DNA from: Nitratireductor sp.
GTDB lineage: Bacteria; Pseudomonadota; Alphaproteobacteria; Rhizobiales; Rhizobiaceae
Direction: 5' to 3'
NCBI GenBank assembly: GCA_017854535.1
Contig: JAFMHL010000026.1
Span: 1 to 58,695, forward strand
DNA length: 58,695 nt
The position numbers and the translations under genes were made by a program. Below, piece by piece: positions 46,652 to 55,510 of this stretch. The notes beneath the pieces are model-generated. The model was not told the origin of the DNA and ran no database searches. It saw only the letters and a list, made by a program, of their open reading frames with translations. How positions within the stretch are numbered: the stretch's first letter is position 1; every line of letters begins with the position of its first letter.

Positions 46652-46687
46652 AGAAAAAGGCTGCTCTTTTCAGAGGCAGCCTTTTCT
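46652..46687 (-). terminator. Rho-independent terminator of the small membrane protein gene
   Basis: Stem AGAAAAGGCTGCC / GGCAGCCTTTTTCT-like with a ten-base loop (TCTTTTCAGA on the plus strand). On the minus strand the stem is followed by T bases. It lies 37 bases after the stop of the 43-residue gene and before the rhodanese gene. Confidence 0.85.
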
Positions 46688-46723
46688 AAACATCCTGGCA
46701 GACACACTAGTAGAACTAAAACT

Positions 46724-46855
46724 TCAGTTCATGCTGGCAGTGATGGTATTCTTATTGTCCGCAGACATTACACCGTTCAGTGCCATTGCGCCGATAAACA
46801 GTGCAATTGCTACTATTGCCACGTTCCATACAGAACCTGGTGATTTTTCATTCAT
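46724..46855 (-). CDS. Small hydrophobic membrane protein of 43 residues
   Basis: This gene is short and easy to overlook. It encodes MNEKSPGSVWNVAIVAIALFI, continuing to GAMALNGVMSADNKNTITASMN: a polar N terminus, one membrane segment of about 20 residues and a polar C terminus. I do not recognise a family. A second ATG directly precedes the one used (46858). There is no strong Shine-Dalgarno sequence. Support for a real gene comes from the clean single-spanning composition, the dedicated downstream terminator, and a CtrA-like site about 80 bases upstream. It is separate from the rhodanese gene. Confidence 0.55.
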   Translation of the reverse strand: MNEKSPGSVWNVAIVAIALFIGAMALNGVMSADNKNTITASMN

Positions 46856-46936
46856 CATTTGAATACGCCCATAAATTTTTCAAAGCTTAGTTTGACCGAT
46901 ATTTTTCAAATATTATTCTGATCGGCTGAAGGGATT

Positions 46937-46951
46937 TAATGGTTTGTTAAT
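46937..46951 (-). promoter_or_regulatory. CtrA-like box TTAA-N7-TTAA
   Basis: TTAA (46937-46940), seven bases, TTAA (46948-46951). This exactly matches the half-site spacing of the alphaproteobacterial CtrA consensus. It is 82 bases upstream of the small membrane protein start and faces it. Such sites arise by chance in A/T-rich DNA, so binding is unproven. Confidence 0.4.
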
Positions 46952-47076
46952 CTTTACGCAAGCGGATTTTGTCATATTTCTGCCATATTACAGCTAGGCT
47001 GATGTGCGCCTTGTGCATGGCTTACGATCCTGACCAAATGCATTGAATTTAACCCAACAATTTCAATGCTTTGATA

Positions 47077-47115
47077 GGTTACCAAATGAATCTGAGGTTA
47101 AAATTATTGGTAACC
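47077..47115. repeat. Perfect 9-base inverted repeat
   Basis: GGTTACCAA (47077-47085) and TTGGTAACC (47107-47115) with a 21-base spacer. It could be a regulator-binding site or a transcript hairpin upstream of the DUF1624 gene. Confidence 0.7.
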
Positions 47116-47140
47116 ATGATGCTTTTAAAGTCTAGAAAAA

Positions 47141-47199
47141 AGGCGGTAGCTCTATTCAAACACTCATTTTACCCAAGTTTATTCGAAGTGGCACCGCCT
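47141..47199. repeat. Perfect 7-base inverted repeat
   Basis: AGGCGGT (47141-47147) and ACCGCCT (47193-47199) separated by 45 bases. It lies just after the other inverted repeat and about 67 bases before the likely start of the DUF1624 gene. Confidence 0.6.
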
Positions 47200-47266
47200 A
47201 GTCATGTGTGTGTTATAGCATGGCAAATGAAACGAGAATCGGGCTTTGAATAAAATGGGAGTTATG

Positions 47267-48004
47267 ATGGATCAGACGTCGACTAAAACCCGTATCGATT
47301 TAGTTGATCTTTTGCGCGGCGTTGCATTAATTGCGATGACCCTTTTTCATTTTGGCTGGGATTTGGAGATGCTCGGATTTGTGGAGCGCGGATTTGCATC
47401 ACAGCCAGCCATGATCTGGTTCGCCCGATGCATTGCCAGCAGTTTCTTATTCCTGGTTGGATTCAGCCTGGTGCTTGCCCATAACCCAGCCATTAAGTGG
47501 CCTAGCTTTTTGAAACGACTTGTTATCGTCGGCGGCGGCGGCGCTGTAATAACCATTGCGACCTATTTCGCGACACCTGACATTTTTATCTTTTTTGGCA
47601 TTTTACATCATATCGCCCTTGCCAGTCTGTTTGGCCTTTTGTTTTTGCGCCTACCCGCCATTTGGTCTCTATTTGCAGCGATTGGAGTGTTGATACTCTT
47701 TGCCTATGGCAGAGGCGCTTTTTTCGATGCTCCTTGGTGGTGGTGGAGCGGCCTCAACGCGTTTGTTCCCCGTTCCAGTGATTATGTTCCGATATTCCCA
47801 TTCTTTGCTGCAGTTTTATTGGGTATTTCATGCGCCAAATGGATGAAAAAATCTGGTTCTATTTCGACGCTTTCAACGGAAAACTTGAGCGGACAACCTG
47901 CTAGCCTGCTAAAGTTTATAGGTCGACACAGCTTGATCTACTATTTGGTTCATCAGCCTGTCTTGATCACGATTTTGTATATGATTCATCTTGTTATCAG
48001 GTAG
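47267..48004 (+). CDS. DUF1624 heparan-alpha-glucosaminide N-acetyltransferase-like membrane protein
   Basis: A roughly 245-residue polytopic protein. The opening 'RIDLVDLLRGVALIAMTLFHFGWDLEML' is the HGSNAT-catalytic (DUF1624) signature with the conserved His after the first membrane segment. Several more hydrophobic segments follow, and the end 'FIGRHSLIYYLVHQPVLITILYMI' is typical. The eukaryotic relative acetylates lysosomal heparan sulfate; the bacterial substrate is unknown. The ATG at 47267 has GGGAG five bases upstream; an ATG at 47264 and a start at 47246 are alternatives. Confidence 0.88.
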   Translation: MDQTSTKTRIDLVDLLRGVALIAMTLFHFGWDLEMLGFVERGFASQPAMIWFARCIASSFLFLVGFSLVLAHNPAIKWPSFLKRLVIVGGGGAVITIATYFATPDIFIFFGILHHIALASLFGLLFLRLPAIWSLFAAIGVLILFAYGRGAFFDAPWWWWSGLNAFVPRSSDYVPIFPFFAAVLLGISCAKWMKKSGSISTLSTENLSGQPASLLKFIGRHSLIYYLVHQPVLITILYMIHLVIR

Positions 48005-48078
48005 TATTCATATTGTGATTCAATTCCAATTGGCTAAAGCCGATCTGCCAAAGTCGAAAGTAATGGGGAACCCATATC

Positions 48079-48570
48079 ATGAGTGACACCAAAGAAGCCG
48101 GGAAACTCGACAAGCCAAACTCCATTCCCTGGCCGCCTATTATTTATGGTTCGGCTATTATCGGTGGATGGCTGCTGGGCAGATTTTATGGCTTGCCGTG
48201 GCCTATCGGTACGATCGGCGAAATGGGGTTTATGCTCGGTTTGATCCTGGTCGCCATTGCTATCTTTATCGATGTACGGACCTATCTTGAATTGAAAAAA
48301 CACAAGACAACGATTTTGCCCCACAAAGGAGCCGCACATTTGGTAACCAGCGGTCCGTTTTCTCTCTCAAGAAATCCGATCTATGTTTCAAACACCTTGC
48401 TCACATTCGGCATTGGATTTGCCTCAAGCAATGTTTGGCTTTTTGCAACGGGATTGATGGCAGCTTTCTTGACACATAGACTTGCGATCTTAAGAGAAGA
48501 AAAACACCTTGCTTTGAAATTTGGAAGTGAATGGCGCAAATATGCAAAACGCGTCAGACGCTGGATTTAG
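48079..48570 (+). CDS. Isoprenylcysteine carboxyl methyltransferase-like membrane protein
   Basis: A 163-residue integral membrane protein with four or so hydrophobic segments. The SAM-binding C terminus has 'LVTSGPFSLSRNPIYVSNTLLTFGIGFA' and 'REEKHLALKFGSEWRKYAKRVRRWI', the R-N-P and E-E motifs of the ICMT/PEMT family. Bacterial members methylate unidentified small or lipid substrates. It follows the DUF1624 gene by 74 bases. Confidence 0.88.
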   Translation: MSDTKEAGKLDKPNSIPWPPIIYGSAIIGGWLLGRFYGLPWPIGTIGEMGFMLGLILVAIAIFIDVRTYLELKKHKTTILPHKGAAHLVTSGPFSLSRNPIYVSNTLLTFGIGFASSNVWLFATGLMAAFLTHRLAILREEKHLALKFGSEWRKYAKRVRRWI

Positions 48571-48586
48571 GGCTAAGTTCGGCGAT

Positions 48587-48994
48587 TTAGGCTCCAACGC
48601 CTAGCTCTGCCAATCGGGCAAGGCTGGCTTCCTCGACGGAGTCCAACTCGCTCAGGGTTTCTTCAATGTCCCGGCGCTTTTGCGCAAGTTCATCACGCTT
48701 TTCACTAACGCGGGCGATCAAAAGACGTAACTGCCCCGCCTCTCCCGGCGGCTCTTTATACATCAGCATGATTTCGCGAATTTCGGCGATTGAAAAACCA
48801 AGTCGTTTTCCACGCAAAATGAAGCTGAGCAACCGTCTTTCAGCTGGGCGAAACAGACGGGTCCGGCCTCTGCGTACAGGATGGATAAGACCTTCATCTT
48901 CATAAAAACGGATGGTCCGCGTAGACACGCCAAATTCGCGTGTAAGTTCAGTGATTGTATAAAAATCTCTTGTTTCTGAATCTGCAAGTGACAT
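48587..48994 (-). CDS. MerR family transcriptional regulator
   Basis: A 135-residue regulator. The winged helix-turn-helix is 'YTITELTREFGVSTRTIRFYEDEGLIHPVRRGRTRLFRPAERRLLSFI', followed by 'LGFSIAEIREIML' and a C-terminal coiled coil for dimerisation. There is no cysteine pair of a metal sensor, and it resembles the type seen near acyl-CoA metabolism genes in rhizobia. It is 119 bases downstream of mgtE on the same strand and convergent with the ICMT-like gene. Its target is not clear. Confidence 0.92.
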   Translation of the reverse strand: MSLADSETRDFYTITELTREFGVSTRTIRFYEDEGLIHPVRRGRTRLFRPAERRLLSFILRGKRLGFSIAEIREIMLMYKEPPGEAGQLRLLIARVSEKRDELAQKRRDIEETLSELDSVEEASLARLAELGVGA

Positions 48995-49113
48995 TCGCGT
49001 TCCCGAAAATTGGTCTGAACCATGTTTTTCGGCAAATTTACGTAAAAGTCAATAAAGCTTGGTTGAACCTTGGTGTTTTGCAACAAAAATTACATACTTA
49101 TCAGTTCAGCGGG

Positions 49114-50544
49114 TCAAATATTGAACCACCAAGCAGCTAGTCCCAAAAATGCGAAAAACCCGATTACGTCAGTTACTGTGGTAACAAAGACGCTCGAAGC
49201 GATAGCAGGATCGATATCGAAGTGATCCAGCAAGATTGGGATAGATATGCCTGCCAAAGCTGCGCAAACCATGTTGAAAACCATTGCTATGCCAATAATT
49301 ATCCCAAGATCGGTATTCCCAAACCAGAATGAAGACGCAATACCGATCAAGCTGGCAAAGGCCAGTCCATTAATTAGGCCAACCAAAACCTCACGACGAA
49401 TAATGCGCTTGGTGTTGTAACTATCCATGTCTTTTGTTGCCAACGCCCTTACTGCAACCGTCATCGTTTGAGTGCCAGCATTTCCGCCCATCGATGCAAC
49501 TATCGGCATCAAGATCGCAAGGGCAACCATCTGTTCAATGGTTGCATCAAACATGCCAATGACAGCAGAAGCCATGATAGCCGTTACCAAATTAATCAGG
49601 AGCCATAAGAATCTCGACTTGGTAATTTCAAGGACTGAATCAGAAAGTTCTTCATCACCAACACCAGCAAGGCGTTTTATGTCTTCATCAGCTTCCTGAT
49701 GAATAACATCAACGATGTCATCGATGGTCATCACGCCAACAAGCCGCGATCCATTATCGACCACCGCAGCAGATATCAAATCATATTGTTGGAATATATA
49801 AGCTGCCTCCTCCTGGTCCATTGTCGCCTTTATGGGGTGCAAGGAAGGCTCTAAAAGCTGATCAACTATCACATTGCGATGGGCCCGCAATAGCTTGTCG
49901 AGTTGGATATATCCCATCAATTCATATTGCGGACTGACAACGAAAACTTCGTGGAAACGTTCAGGCAAGTTGTCTTCATCGCGCATATAGTCGATTGTTT
50001 GACCTACGTTCCAAAAAGGCGGAACGGCGATAAACTCCGTCTGCATTCTACGTCCTGCAGACTCTTCTGGATATTCCAAAGAGCGGCGCAATAAGACCTG
50101 ATCGTCAAATGGCAAGTTATCGAGAACCTCGCGTTGGTCCTCTGCCTCAAGATCCTCAAGAATATATACAGCGTCATCTGAATCGAGGTCTTTGATCGCT
50201 TCGGCAATTTTATCATTAGGAAGCGTATCAATGATGTCTTTGCGGATGGCTTCATCAACTTCCGTCAAAGAATTGATATCGAAGTCATCCCCAGCCAACA
50301 CAACCAGTCGCAACCGATCTGCACTGGAAAGGGCTTCGAGCAAATCGCCTAATTCTGATTCATGAAGCGGTGAAATGATTACCGACAATGCCGCCGCATC
50401 GTTTAGTTCAATGGCGGACAGTGCGGACGCAGTAAACTCGGTTCTTAGATGCCCATCTTCATCGTACAAACGTGTTTCAACCTTGCTGTCGAAGGACGAC
50501 GACGTTTTCTGCTCTTCGGTGTTCGTGTTGTCGTCCAATGCCAT
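49114..50544 (-). CDS. mgtE: Magnesium transporter MgtE
   Basis: Mg2+ channel. The 476 residues begin with a polar stretch and the MgtE N domain ('NDAAALSVIISPLHESELGDLLEALSSADRLRLVVLAG'), a pair of CBS domains in the middle ('QLLEPSLHPIKATMDQEEAAYIFQQYDLISAAVVDNGSRLVGVMTIDDIVDVI'), and a C-terminal membrane domain of five segments with the conserved pore 'ILMPIVASMGGNAGTQTMTVAVRAL'. Divergent from the HerA-like gene with 145 bases between. Confidence 0.95.
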   Translation of the reverse strand: MALDDNTNTEEQKTSSSFDSKVETRLYDEDGHLRTEFTASALSAIELNDAAALSVIISPLHESELGDLLEALSSADRLRLVVLAGDDFDINSLTEVDEAIRKDIIDTLPNDKIAEAIKDLDSDDAVYILEDLEAEDQREVLDNLPFDDQVLLRRSLEYPEESAGRRMQTEFIAVPPFWNVGQTIDYMRDEDNLPERFHEVFVVSPQYELMGYIQLDKLLRAHRNVIVDQLLEPSLHPIKATMDQEEAAYIFQQYDLISAAVVDNGSRLVGVMTIDDIVDVIHQEADEDIKRLAGVGDEELSDSVLEITKSRFLWLLINLVTAIMASAVIGMFDATIEQMVALAILMPIVASMGGNAGTQTMTVAVRALATKDMDSYNTKRIIRREVLVGLINGLAFASLIGIASSFWFGNTDLGIIIGIAMVFNMVCAALAGISIPILLDHFDIDPAIASSVFVTTVTDVIGFFAFLGLAAWWFNI

Positions 50545-50719
50545 CTTTTGTTACCCATGAATCTGTGTAACGTTGTTGTAGCGGTCCCATGAAACGAAAC
50601 AAGCCCTCGTAAATGCGCAAAAGCAATCAGCAACTTTGTATTCGGTTGCATCCAATTTTATTTAACTTTGACCTAAAATTAACCTTCCCATGGCAATTTG
50701 TCCGTTGGGAAACAAATAT

Positions 50720-52771
50720 ATGTCGAATACTTTGGAAAATGTTAGCGCACCTGCAATGCATGTTGATGCACAAAACGCTGAAAGCGCTGTTGAACAGGTC
50801 CATTTGGACCCGAACCGTCGTCGCACGGAAGGCTATGTCATACATTGCGATACCAAAGAAGTTATCGTCGGCGCCAAAGTTGATCCTGAGGTCGATTACC
50901 TAGAAAATTATTGGGCCGTTGGCCAATTGATTTCTATTTGGGTTGGCAAGAACCGAGTGATTGGACAAACTTCCAGCGTTGAAGTTCCCAGTACAAATTG
51001 GGGTGAAGATGGAAAGAATCAGGTTTCCATTCATATCGAATTGATCGGTGAGATTTTGGAAACGCCGCGCGGTCCAAAATTCACCACAGGTATTTCAAGT
51101 TTTCCCACCATGGGTTGCCGAGCGCACCGGATAAGATCAACAGACCTTGCAGCGATTTACGAAAACAATGCTGGGTCAACGATTAAGATTGGTCACTTGA
51201 CCCAAGACCATTCCATTGATGCAAAGATCGATTTTGAAAAACTATTGAGCCGACATTTTGCAGTCGTGGGATCAACAGGGGTTGGTAAGTCCACTTCCGT
51301 AAGTTTGATGCTTCGCAAGATCGTTCAAGCACGCACAGATATTCGCGTTTTGATACTCGACCCTCACAATGAATTTGGATCAGCATTTCCCGAAAGCGCG
51401 CTGGTTATCAATGCGGCCTCTTTGACCCTGCCCTTCTGGCTCTTTGGTCTGGAGGAAATTTCCGAAGTTGTGTTTCGCGGTCAGGCAGGCATTGAACTTG
51501 AACGGGAAATGCTTCGCGATTTCATCGTTGAAGCAAAACAAATTATGTTGGATGGAGGAAATGCTGCCGCAGCAGCATCCTTAACCCGAAAGACAACGAC
51601 CAAGGTTCGGCTAAACGCCGACACGCCTATCCCCTATCGTATGGTTGATATGATCAAACTGATCAATGATCGGATGGGGAAACTCGATAATAAAACTGAA
51701 AAACCACTTCTAAAGTCCTTGAAGGACCGCCTGGACACGATCACCAATGATGCGCGTTTCCAGTTTATGTTTGATCCGACCACATGCGGCGGAGATAGGA
51801 TTCAGGATATTGTTTCCAGAATTTTCAGAATTCCTCAAAACGGCAAGCCCATTTGCGTGATGGAAATGTCCGGCCTTCCCTCGGAAGTCGTGTCATCCGT
51901 CGTATCCGTTTTGTGTCGGATGGCTTTTGATTTGGCAATCTCAAGTGAAGGCGCGATCCAAACGCTCGTCGTTTGTGAAGAGGCTCACAGATATATTCCG
52001 GCTGATGCTAATGCCGGATTTTGGCCAACGCGTTTAGCCATTGGACGCATCGCGAAAGAAGGTCGTAAATACGGTGTCTTCCTAGGCATTATTACGCAGC
52101 GCCCGGGTGAACTTGACCCGACCATTCTTTCCCAGTGCAACAGCTTTTTTGCCATGCGCTTGTCCAACAAGAAAGACCAGGAAATTATTGCCGGCGCTTT
52201 TAACAGTGGCGCGCAAAGCACCATTGCGTTTTTACCCTCAATCTCCAACAAAGAGTGTATTGCTTTTGGCGAGGCCGTTTATTCACCCATGCGGATGACT
52301 TTCGAAACTGTTGCAGCAAAAGATCTGCCGGGTGCCAATATTCGCGAAAATCAAGACGCTATCAGGGCTGGTAAGCAAATTAATCTGAACTCGGTTATTA
52401 CCCGTATGCGCGGTGTGACAGAACGTGTCGAAAGCTTTGACGTTGATGAATTGGCTGAACTAAAGCAAACACCTACGCCAATGGAGCAAAAGGGGGACGC
52501 GCCTCGCCCTGCTGCCGTGGTCAACGGGCAACCTATATATGCAAGGTCGACCGCTCAGCCTGGATTTAATCCCCAACAAAGGCCACAGCTTGGCAATGGG
52601 TCGTTAAATCCCAACGCAAATAGTCAGCCAACAATTGATCCGGCAATTGCCAATCGAAATCTGGAACAGCGCTACAAAGAAGTTGAAGCGATGGTACAAA
52701 AAACACCGCCTCGCACTGAAAACGCAGGAAACGCAGGAAACGCGTTATTCAAAGCATTTCGTTCGAAATAA
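50720..52771 (+). CDS. HerA-like ATP-binding protein (DUF87)
   Basis: A 683-residue P-loop ATPase of the HerA/FtsK-related superfamily. The Walker A GSTGVGKS is at residues 184-191, Walker B 'TLVVCEEAHRYIP' near 414, with 'GKYGVFLGIITQRPGELDPTILSQCNSFFAMRLSN' afterwards as the sensor and arginine-type region. The N-terminal part is beta-rich as in HerA barrels. The C-terminal 80 residues are low-complexity with Pro, Gln and Asn. Its role is unknown; HerA proteins act with nucleases in DNA processing, but no NurA-like partner is adjacent. The ATG at 50720 is chosen because GGGAAA is upstream; an ATG at 50690 is also open. Confidence 0.86.
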   Translation: MSNTLENVSAPAMHVDAQNAESAVEQVHLDPNRRRTEGYVIHCDTKEVIVGAKVDPEVDYLENYWAVGQLISIWVGKNRVIGQTSSVEVPSTNWGEDGKNQVSIHIELIGEILETPRGPKFTTGISSFPTMGCRAHRIRSTDLAAIYENNAGSTIKIGHLTQDHSIDAKIDFEKLLSRHFAVVGSTGVGKSTSVSLMLRKIVQARTDIRVLILDPHNEFGSAFPESALVINAASLTLPFWLFGLEEISEVVFRGQAGIELEREMLRDFIVEAKQIMLDGGNAAAAASLTRKTTTKVRLNADTPIPYRMVDMIKLINDRMGKLDNKTEKPLLKSLKDRLDTITNDARFQFMFDPTTCGGDRIQDIVSRIFRIPQNGKPICVMEMSGLPSEVVSSVVSVLCRMAFDLAISSEGAIQTLVVCEEAHRYIPADANAGFWPTRLAIGRIAKEGRKYGVFLGIITQRPGELDPTILSQCNSFFAMRLSNKKDQEIIAGAFNSGAQSTIAFLPSISNKECIAFGEAVYSPMRMTFETVAAKDLPGANIRENQDAIRAGKQINLNSVITRMRGVTERVESFDVDELAELKQTPTPMEQKGDAPRPAAVVNGQPIYARSTAQPGFNPQQRPQLGNGSLNPNANSQPTIDPAIANRNLEQRYKEVEAMVQKTPPRTENAGNAGNALFKAFRSK

Positions 52772-53036
52772 ACTTTCAGTTGCTCAAGCGCCGCCTCCAT
52801 TGGAAATAGTGTGTTGATAAGCGGGCGTTTAAGCTGCTTTAGCCGCTCTTCTTGTGTTTTGCAGGTCGTTTAAGCTTGTCAGAAAATTCTGATCCCTCTA
52901 GTCTTTCTTCATGGAATTAAGAAAACACCTGGGAAATAAACAATCCTAGGTGAACGTAAAATTGGTCGAATTGGACTTTGGAACTCTGTTCCAGAACGCT
53001 CAATTGGAACAAAGACATTTCCAAAGGGAGAATGAA

Positions 53037-54872
53037 ATGATCAAAAAACTTGCGATGATATCTGCTTCGGCGCTGGCACTTTCTGCTGGCTCTGCAAAGG
53101 CAGACTACGTGCTGGACATTTTGCACATAAACGATTTGCATAGCCGAATTGAGTCTATTAACCGGTTCAACTCAACCTGTTCAAGTGGCGACGAGATTGA
53201 GCGCAAATGCTTTGGCGGTGTTGCACGGGTAAAAACAAAACTTGATGAGCGCCGTGCAGCTTTGGCAGAGCAAAATGCCAATGTGCTTTTCCTGGACGCT
53301 GGTGACCAGTTTCAAGGTTCTTTGTTTTATTCAACTTACAAAGGCAAGGTTGCGGTTAAATTCCTCAACATAATGAAGCCCGATGCCATGGCTGTTGGCA
53401 ATCATGAGTTTGATGATGGTCCTGAAAAGCTACGCGAATTTATGGATGCTGCGGAGTTTCCAGTGATCTCCGGCAACACATCAGTTTATACTGAGCCATT
53501 GTTGAAAGACAAACTGAACGGCTATGTGATCGTTGAAAAAGGCGGCGAAAAAATCGGTATCGTATCTGTGTTGGCAGCCGATACCGCGGAAACTTCTTCG
53601 CCCGGCGACAATGTCGCATTTATCAATGAAATTGGATATTTGAAAACTGTCGTCCCGGAAATCGAAGCACAGGGCGTCAACAAGATCATCGCCCTCACCC
53701 ATGTGGGCTTGGCCATGGACAAGCGCATTGCGGAAGCCGTTGATGGCATTGACGTTATTGTTGGCGGACACAGCCATACATTGTTGTCGAATACTCAAGA
53801 AGGCGCTGAAGACGTTTATCCTGTGATGGTTGCTAATCCATCAGGGATTAATGTTCCAATCGTTCAGGCTTTTGCTTATTCGAAGTATCTTGGCGAAATC
53901 AGCGTCAACTTTAATGATGAAGGCATTGTAACAGCTGCCTATGGCGAACCACATCTTTTGGATGAATCAGTTGCGCCAGACGCTGGTGTGATCATTGATA
54001 TTCAAGACCTTGCCAAGCCGATAGAAGAGCTGAAAGCTAAACCAGTTGGCTCTGCTGAAGCTACGGTTGACGGCGACCGCAACTCTTGCCGCTTGGGCGA
54101 ATGCTCTATGGGCAATTTGGTTGCTGATGCGATGCTCGATCGTGTGAAAGATCAAGGCGTGACCATCGCCCTACAAAATGGCGGTGGACTTCGCGCTTCT
54201 ATTGAAGGCGGAGAAGTTACCATGGGCGATGTTCTTTCGGTTCTTCCCTTCCAAAATGCGTTGGCCACCTTCGAACTCAAAGGCGCTGATATTGTTGCAT
54301 CCCTTGAGCAAGGTGTTAGCGAAACTGCCGATGTCAAAGGAAAGTTTCCGCAAGTTGCTGGCCTTCGTTACGCTTGGGATGAAGCGGTTGAGCCATTGAA
54401 AGGCCGCGTGAAACAAGTTCAGGTAATGGAAGGCGACAAATGGGTCGATATCAATCCTGAAGGTGTTTACAAGGTTGTCTCCAACGACTTTATGCGCGCG
54501 GGTGGTGACGGCTATAAACTGTTCAAAACCAATGGCATGAACGCTTATGATTTTGGTCCGGGCCTAGAGCAGGTGGTCGCGGATTATATAGCATCCAATT
54601 CTCCCTATAAGCCGTATACAGATGGTCGTGTTCTAAAAGGTGCGATGTTTGAAATGGCAAAAGCTGAGCCAGTTGAAACAATGGCTAAAACGGAAGAAGC
54701 AAAACCGATGATGGCGGATGGCGATTATGTCATCAAAGCCGGCGACTCGCTTTGGACAATTGCCAAAGAAAACTATGGTGATGCATTGATGTGGAAAAAA
54801 ATCGAAGAAGCAAATGGCGTTCAAAATGTTCGCCGCATGCAAATCGGTGACACATTGAAATTACCAAAATAA
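53037..54872 (+). CDS. Secreted 5'-nucleotidase with C-terminal LysM domain
   Basis: A 611-residue periplasmic or surface enzyme. A signal peptide (MIKKLAMISASALALSAGSAKA) is followed by the calcineurin-like phosphoesterase domain with the metal motifs 'LHINDLHSRIES' (D33, H35), 'DAGDQFQG' (D87), 'GNHEFDDG' (121-124) and 'GGHSHT'. A 5'-nucleotidase C-terminal substrate domain follows ('GNLVADAMLDRV', 'ALQNGGGLRASIEGG', 'NDFMRAGGDGYKLF'). The last 50 residues are a LysM peptidoglycan-binding domain ('YVIKAGDSLWTIAKENYGDALMWKKIEEANG'), absent from UshA. GGGAGA lies six bases before the start. It should cleave nucleotides for phosphate or nucleoside uptake, tethered to the cell wall. Confidence 0.92.
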   Translation: MIKKLAMISASALALSAGSAKADYVLDILHINDLHSRIESINRFNSTCSSGDEIERKCFGGVARVKTKLDERRAALAEQNANVLFLDAGDQFQGSLFYSTYKGKVAVKFLNIMKPDAMAVGNHEFDDGPEKLREFMDAAEFPVISGNTSVYTEPLLKDKLNGYVIVEKGGEKIGIVSVLAADTAETSSPGDNVAFINEIGYLKTVVPEIEAQGVNKIIALTHVGLAMDKRIAEAVDGIDVIVGGHSHTLLSNTQEGAEDVYPVMVANPSGINVPIVQAFAYSKYLGEISVNFNDEGIVTAAYGEPHLLDESVAPDAGVIIDIQDLAKPIEELKAKPVGSAEATVDGDRNSCRLGECSMGNLVADAMLDRVKDQGVTIALQNGGGLRASIEGGEVTMGDVLSVLPFQNALATFELKGADIVASLEQGVSETADVKGKFPQVAGLRYAWDEAVEPLKGRVKQVQVMEGDKWVDINPEGVYKVVSNDFMRAGGDGYKLFKTNGMNAYDFGPGLEQVVADYIASNSPYKPYTDGRVLKGAMFEMAKAEPVETMAKTEEAKPMMADGDYVIKAGDSLWTIAKENYGDALMWKKIEEANGVQNVRRMQIGDTLKLPK

Positions 54873-54894
54873 ATCAAACTATTTGTTTGAATAT

Positions 54895-54922
54895 AAGGGG
54901 AGCTTAGTGCTCCCCTTTTTTT
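54895..54922 (+). terminator. Rho-independent terminator of the 5'-nucleotidase gene
   Basis: Perfect stem AAGGGGAGC/GCTCCCCTT with a TTAGT loop, followed by six T bases. It starts 23 bases after the stop codon. Confidence 0.95.
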
Positions 54923-55077
54923 GTGAATTTATCAGATAAAGACTATGAAATTAAAAAAGAAACTTTGAACTGAGAATATTCCAGTTCGTAGTTGTCGCAT
55001 CCTTCTAAAACAGGTTGCATCTTTCCGCTCCAACGCTTAATTCGTGTTGAAATATAAATACTTCTTTGGGGCAAATC

Positions 55078-55458
55078 ATGAAAAATACAATTACTCGGGC
55101 GATCACAATCGCCCTTACCATTTCTGTTGTTGGATGTGCTTCAAAGCCGAAAGATATTGAGGCGGCATATGTATCCCCTTTAGCGTATGATGCTTATACA
55201 TGTGAGCAACTTGGCGCAGAAGCTCAGCGGATATCAGCGCGTGCGGCAGGAGCCACCGGCGCACAGGAAAAGAAAGCCAGCAATGACGCGGTAGCGATGG
55301 GTGTTGGCCTTGTTCTTTTCTGGCCTGCTTTATTTTTCATAAAAGGTAAAGGCGCCAACGAGTCAGAGATCGCCCGCTTAAAAGGCGAAATGGAAGCGGT
55401 GGAAAAAGTATCGATTCAGAAAAACTGTGGGTTTCAGTTTCAGGCACAGCCCGCGTAA
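55078..55458 (+). CDS. Small lipoprotein
   Basis: A 126-residue protein with a lipoprotein signal: 'KNTITRAITIALTISVVGC' with the lipobox V-V-G-C, so the mature protein begins at Cys. The rest includes 'YTCEQLGAEAQRISARAAGATG', a hydrophobic stretch 'AVAMGVGLVLFWPALFFIKG' and 'EIARLKGEMEAVEKVSIQKNC'. It resembles a family of proteobacterial lipoproteins of unknown function. The ATG at 55078 has GGGG upstream; four more residues are open upstream. A terminator follows. Confidence 0.82.
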   Translation: MKNTITRAITIALTISVVGCASKPKDIEAAYVSPLAYDAYTCEQLGAEAQRISARAAGATGAQEKKASNDAVAMGVGLVLFWPALFFIKGKGANESEIARLKGEMEAVEKVSIQKNCGFQFQAQPA

Positions 55459-55483
55459 CTAACCGAATTAGTTCAATTCTATC

Positions 55484-55510
55484 AAAGCCGCCCCTTCAGG
55501 CGGCTTTTTT
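55484..55510 (+). terminator. Rho-independent terminator of the lipoprotein gene
   Basis: Perfect stem AAAGCCGCC/GGCGGCTTT with a CCTTCA loop, followed by T bases. Confidence 0.95.

Larger units (their letters stand above)
46856..47266. other. 411-base gene-free region upstream of the DUF1624 gene
   Basis: It contains the CtrA-like box (46937-46951), the inverted repeats at 47077-47115 and 47141-47199, and otherwise A/T-rich DNA. No other gene is supported. Confidence 0.6.

Noticed and set aside
50663-50677. TTAA-N7-CTAA upstream of the HerA-like gene as a CtrA box
   Set aside because: One base differs in a half-site and it lies in A/T-rich DNA; too weak to list.
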